The notes under the pieces: model-generated
What the model saw: the letters and a program-made list of their open reading frames with translations, nothing else
What the model was told of the DNA's origin: nothing
Databases searched by the model: none
Translations under genes and position numbers: made by a program
Shown here: positions 59,721-64,000 of the stretch, piece by piece
Position numbering within the stretch: position 1 is the first letter of the stretch
Layout of the letters: every line of letters begins with the position of its first letter
Assembly (NCBI GenBank): GCA_049999765.1
Contig: JBNGIQ010009497.1
Span: forward strand, 463,672-527,671
Length of the DNA: 64,000 nucleotides
Direction of reading: 5' to 3'
Source of the DNA: Phaeoceros laevis
Lineage: Eukaryota; Anthocerotophyta; Anthocerotopsida; Notothyladales

Positions 59721-61364
59721 CATCGAACCCATTAGTTGAGGTGCCTTTGGTAGAGAGTGTTTTTGGCAAGGAAGCGACCCACATGGGATCTGTTTCCGAT
59801 AAAGGTGTGTTCTAATTAAGTACACTGGGCATTGAAAGGCTGCGTTTAGGGTTATGCAAGCCGAAGGCCCTGCAGGAGCTAGCTTAATTGAGAGAGCTCT
59901 CTCAAGCCCTTTGCCTCTTAGTATAAATAAGAGTTCGAAGTTCCAACCACACAACGTGTTTTCACAAGTTTTGGACCCTTCAGCACATAATAGTAAAGTT
60001 CTTCGTTTTCACCTTGGTTGGGCTTTTTGCCCAACCAAACAAAACTTCTTCTTCTTCTTCACCTTTATTGGAACATTCGTAGATGACCTTGGAAGTAGCC
60101 AATTCTCACTTTAGGCTTCTCAAAGTTACGCTTCGGGTTTCCTACATCATAGTCTGACAGGTACTTTTGGACTGATGGACAAGTGGGACCCTGCGAGGAG
60201 GAGATCTCCAGGCTGGCAGGCTGCTTCCTGGTTGCTTCTTCGACGCGTGGTGGATCCAATCGAATTCGTAAACTTGCTGCCCGTTCGGAAAGCCTGTTGG
60301 ACTGTTGGACTGCCTGCCACCCATTTATACCGTCAAGAAGTCTCGCCTTCCCCCCTTCCCGTTCCAGCTGGTATCGCCTTCCAGATCCACCTCGCCCTGG
60401 TTGCATTCAGAACTAAACGTGTCGACGCCCTGTAGGCACTGGAGCGCCCCTGCCCGTGCGCTCGTAGTTGCCAGGGCTCTGTCATTGCTTTGGCTCTGCC
60501 GAAATTCGTGGGCGAAGCTGCCTGCTGCTCCTGCCGGCGGAAAGAGGTCTGTCAAACACGTGATCCAAAATGCTGACTGCTAGCTCGTCGTAGATTGCTG
60601 TCTACCGAGCCGTATGAGCTTAAATTGGAGTCTTCGGGCGTCTGACTGCATTTGGCTGGTGAATGGAGGACTCACGCCTGGAGGAAAGGTTGTGGATGCT
60701 TGCTATGTTCCGTGTGTGGTGGATGTTTTTATGTTGGAAACTCCGCGTTACTACTCTGTGAGTCCTCCTATCAGCTTGACCTTGTGAGTTAAGAACTTGA
60801 GCTCATTGTTCCTCTCTTCTCTCAGCTGCCACTCCAAGTTGGACGTGGTTTAGCGGTGGCAAAGAGGTGGCTAGCCGGGGGACTCTCTACGTGTACGTCG
60901 TGGCGACGAGACTCAACAGCGGGTCGCAAACCTGAACGCCATCCCGGCTTGATAAGTATAGCTGTGGTCAGATCCGTAACGAGAGCAACTCGGTTTAATG
61001 GACTATCCGCGTTTCTGAGGAATTAAGGTCGCAGGGAACTGGATGAGATCGCTATAAAAGAATGCCGGAACTTGTATACATCTTCAGAAAAGTCTGAGGC
61101 TGACATTTTCAGCCACTAGGTATCGGTGGTTAGGAGGCATTAATGCTTATGCGGCCATGGAATATTTCAAGCTGCTGTAAGAGGAGGCATGTGGATACCT
61201 TCAGCTTGCATAATGAACTGTGATTGAAACGGAAATGAAACCTTCCGGAGGTCTTGAACGGCCACTTGAGGAGAAATGACATGGTAGGTCGCTACCGTGT
61301 AGAGAAGTCGGCTGTGACAAGGAAGGAGCTCTGAGGCTGAGGCATATGCGTGGACGAGATTAGG
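59721..61364. other. 1.6 kb without a supported gene
   Basis: Contains a CTT-repeat run at about 60044-60061 and otherwise ordinary sequence. Open frames at 60065-60583 on both strands lack motifs. The last few hundred bases should hold the EDR2 promoter and leader. Confidence 0.45.
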
Positions 61365-64000
61365 ATGGGATCACAGAAAGCAGTTGAAGTGGGATATGCA
61401 GGATGGGTTTTTCACCTGGGAACCAATTCTCTAGGCATCTCGTTCTGCCATGCTCGATACCTCAAGATCGAGAAAGATTTTGTTACCATGTACAAGCGTG
61501 ACCCCCAGGAAGATTCCAACTCAGTTGAGATTCTGTTCTCTGCTCCTCCGGATCATCTGTTTTGTTGTTATTGATGAGAAAACATCCTAAATACACAGTC
61601 TTGAGTCATTTAAGTTGCGAGGCAGCTGTGACACTAAAATTTTTGACCCTGAAGCTCCCTCCTGGCTTTTATTACAGCTGCCTATACGAAAAGGGACAAT
61701 AGGGCAATACCTCATGGTGGAGGACCTTGGCCGCCAATTGTACCATGACAGGGTAAAGCCAGTCCTGGAATACTCACCTTGCTGTAGGTTGGCTGTGGGT
61801 GCAGTTGCAGTTGTGCTGCTGTTGTATGAGTATTGGCTTCTCTATGATGCAAAGCAATGTATTTTCTCAAGTTTTGATGAAAGACTGATGTCCACTTCCA
61901 GGTCTTGTATGGGTTGAGGATCTTCAGCCGTATAGACCATACCAAAGAAGGAAAAGTAAGGCACACTCTCTGGTTCAAGGACAAGTTGCATGCAAACTGT
62001 ACTTCAAGTTGTTCAAATATATAATAAAAAACTGGTCTGGTCTTTCTAATACATGAGTTGCACACATTGTCAGTTTGGATGTACTAGTGCGGAGGAGGTG
62101 GTGAAGTGGATTGCTGCTTTCCAACATGCGAAAGACCAGGTTCTGTTTGTGTCAATTTGCTAGTGTTGTTATTTGCTGCCCACTGCATGCTCTGACTCAT
62201 CTTCACCTACATGAGTTGATTGTCTGATGTTGCAGGCTGAATCCGAGGGAGAAAAATCTGGTAGCCTCCGTCGGATGTCCACAGAGGACGAGTAAGCTCT
62301 TGTGCCCAACTTGTCTGTTAAGCTATTGGAGCTGACCTGAAGTGTTTCACCTATTCCAAAAGATGTCATCAGGGAATTGTTCTATGTTTTGCTCCAGGTT
62401 TCAACCAAATGGCCCTCGAGGTCATTCACGGTCTTACTCCACCACTCTAACAAAGTTTATCACGATCGGCAGGGGTAAGAAATGACTGGAATTAGTCATC
62501 TATGCAGGAAAAGGGAGTCCTGAGGGCTGCGTGTCCTTAGATATATTGTCAACCTGCAAATATTTTAAGTTTGCAGCGTCAAATATCTTGCTAAATCCTA
62601 GAGTCAAGCCATTGTTCTCTTCGGTACTAAGAGCTTGCTGCACGGGAATGCAGGTCCAGAGTCGCTCCTTAGACGTCCAACTGTCATTGCTCGGGAGCAA
62701 GAACCAGACTCTTTCAACTTCAGTGAGCGAGAAGGTGATACAGTCGAGCAGGCAGACTGGAGATGCTTTGTCACAGTGAATGGTACTTATCTGCGTGTGA
62801 TGGCTTCGAGAACTCAACACCATACGTTAATTGCCTACTTGGGATTACGGATTCTCATGGATGAAATTCCTGAATAAGTTTTCAATGATGTTTCAGGTCT
62901 CCGCATTTTTGAAGATCTTGCAGCTTCAAAAGTAAGGAATTTTCATCTACCTTTTGTTTCAACTACATGAGTATGATTTGGTCTGTTGATGTCTGAAGCT
63001 TGCAGGACTGCACATTGTGGGCAGGCCTTTGTTCTTGTCTGCCTTGTTTCTGACCAAAGTATGATCGGGATGTTGAGTTCACCAACTCCATAGCTTGCTC
63101 CTGCCTGGTTGCTGACACATTGTATTGTTTCTTATAAGTTTGGCACTCATCGTTCCTGGCTGAGACATTATTGTGCAGCTAGAGAAGGGGACAATCATGA
63201 AGTCTGTGGGGGTGGTGGAGGCAACCCCAGATGCACTCTTTGACATGATAATGAGCTGTGATCCAAAAATACGAAAACAGTAACTACAACTCCTTGGCCA
63301 TTTGTCATGTTTTATCTTTCTCGGTAGTCATGGATCCATTTGCTGTAATTGAAAAACTTCTTGCATCTGAAGGTCGGCATGGTGTGACAGGTGGGACATT
63401 TTGACAGCCGATCTGGAACTGGTGGAATATATTGATGGTCATGCAGATATTGTTTACGGCACATTCGATCCCAAGTTCGTCAAAAAGTAAGCCTTTATCA
63501 TGAAAAGCAACATTTCTGAGCAGTTCGTTTAGGTTTCTTCAGTTACAATTGTGTGTAAGAACAAGATGAAAGGGTGTGCCTTTGTACTTCGGAATTGAGT
63601 TTTCTTTGGTTATGGTTCAGGTGGATTACTAAGAGAGACTTTGTGTTTTCCCGGTACTGGCGCCGCAACCAGGATGGCTCGTATTGTACGTCTCCTCGTG
63701 ATTGTTTACAAACTTATGATTCTTTGGTAAATATCAGCATTCTCTCTGATGGTTTGGTTCTACATCCTTTCTGAACTAACAAGCTTTGCTGCAGCAATTA
63801 CTCAAATATCGGCAGTTCACAAAGACCGTCCACCTAAGTCAGGTTTTCATCGCATGGATCTAAATCGTAAGTTCTGCCGGATGCTGCTAATGGCTTCGAG
63901 TGTGCCAGATACTTGGAACTGGAGTACTTGGAACTGTATTTTCTGTATGATGTTTGTGGCGTGCTGAAATGCTCATGGTGGTGTGTGCAGCTGGGATCTG
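61365..64000 (+). CDS. EDR2: EDR2-like protein (PH + START + DUF1336), 5' part
   Basis: A multi-exon gene running off the window. First ATG 61365 (MGSQKAVEVGYAGWVFHLG). The N-terminal PH domain reads SFCHARYLKIEKDFVTMYKRDPQ, LPIRKGTIGQYLMVEDLGR, YGLRIFSRIDHTKEGK and CTSAEEVVKWIAAFQHAKDQ. A linker follows with GPESLLRR and WRCFVTVNG. The START domain begins LRIFEDLAASK, then IMKSVGVVEATPDALFDMIMS, WDILTADLELVEYIDGHADI, VYGTFDPKFVKK, WITKRDFVFSRYWRRNQDGSY and ISAVHKDRPPKSGF. This order and wording match plant EDR2, a lipid-binding negative regulator of salicylate-linked defence and cell death. The rest of START and DUF1336 should lie beyond 64000. Exon borders at 61540-61680 are approximate. 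Confidence 0.92.

Overview
The window is nuclear DNA of a green plant, most likely a non-seed land plant. Genes are dense. Many have several short introns of about 50-250 bp with GT-AG borders. The gene set is plant-specific: a one-helix chlorophyll-binding protein (OHP1), a RUS/DUF647 protein, a CASP-like protein, EDR2, an EMB506/AKRP-type plastid ankyrin protein, WRC domains and PLS-class PPR remnants. The species cannot be fixed from sequence alone. There is one 10-N assembly gap at 10654-10663.

Layout. 0.8-1.7 kb: proline/glycine/tyrosine-rich GRP. 2.0-4.7 kb (-): CDF metal transporter of the MTPC4/ZnT9 type. 6.4-8.0 kb (-): glyoxalase II, head to head with a large single-exon WRC + JmjC histone demethylase at 8.3-13.6 kb, which is followed by decayed copies of its own segments. 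14.7-17.2 kb: plastid COG0354 (IBA57/YgfZ-like) protein. 17.4-18.8 kb: RUS protein. 19.4-20.1 kb (-): OHP1. 20.4-21.3 kb (-): ATG8. 22.1-23.3 kb (-): OLA1/YchF, head to head with a MYST acetyltransferase at 23.6-26.6 kb. 27.2-28.4 kb (-): PRPP synthetase, head to head with a double-module ankyrin protein at 28.9-31.2 kb. 31.6-32.5 kb (-): CASP-like protein. 35.1-37.5 kb (-): proline iminopeptidase. 38.5-42.8 kb: TPR-RING-LON protein. 45.5-46.5 kb: PPR pseudogene. 46.7-49.6 kb: a divergent pair of WRC + HIRA-C-terminal-like genes, both damaged. 49.6-56.0 kb: AT-rich, gene-poor DNA with short tandem and inverted repeats and one small two-exon coiled-coil gene. 56.0-57.5 kb (-): an intact third member of the WRC-Hir family. 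58.2-59.3 kb: truncated PRMT4/CARM1 copy. 59.35-59.7 kb: second PPR fragment. 61.4 kb to the window end: 5' part of EDR2.

Most genes are unrelated housekeeping functions: metal transport, methylglyoxal detoxification, Fe-S biogenesis, photosystem assembly, autophagy, nucleotide synthesis and chromatin. The distinctive content is chromatin-related. One gene joins a WRC motif to a JmjC demethylase. A dispersed three-copy family joins a WRC-like motif to a domain resembling the C-terminal (Hir) half of the histone chaperone HIRA, without the N-terminal WD40 propeller. I regard that family as the best candidate here for something not previously described. Introns, splice sites and domain calls were read by eye; no database search was run.
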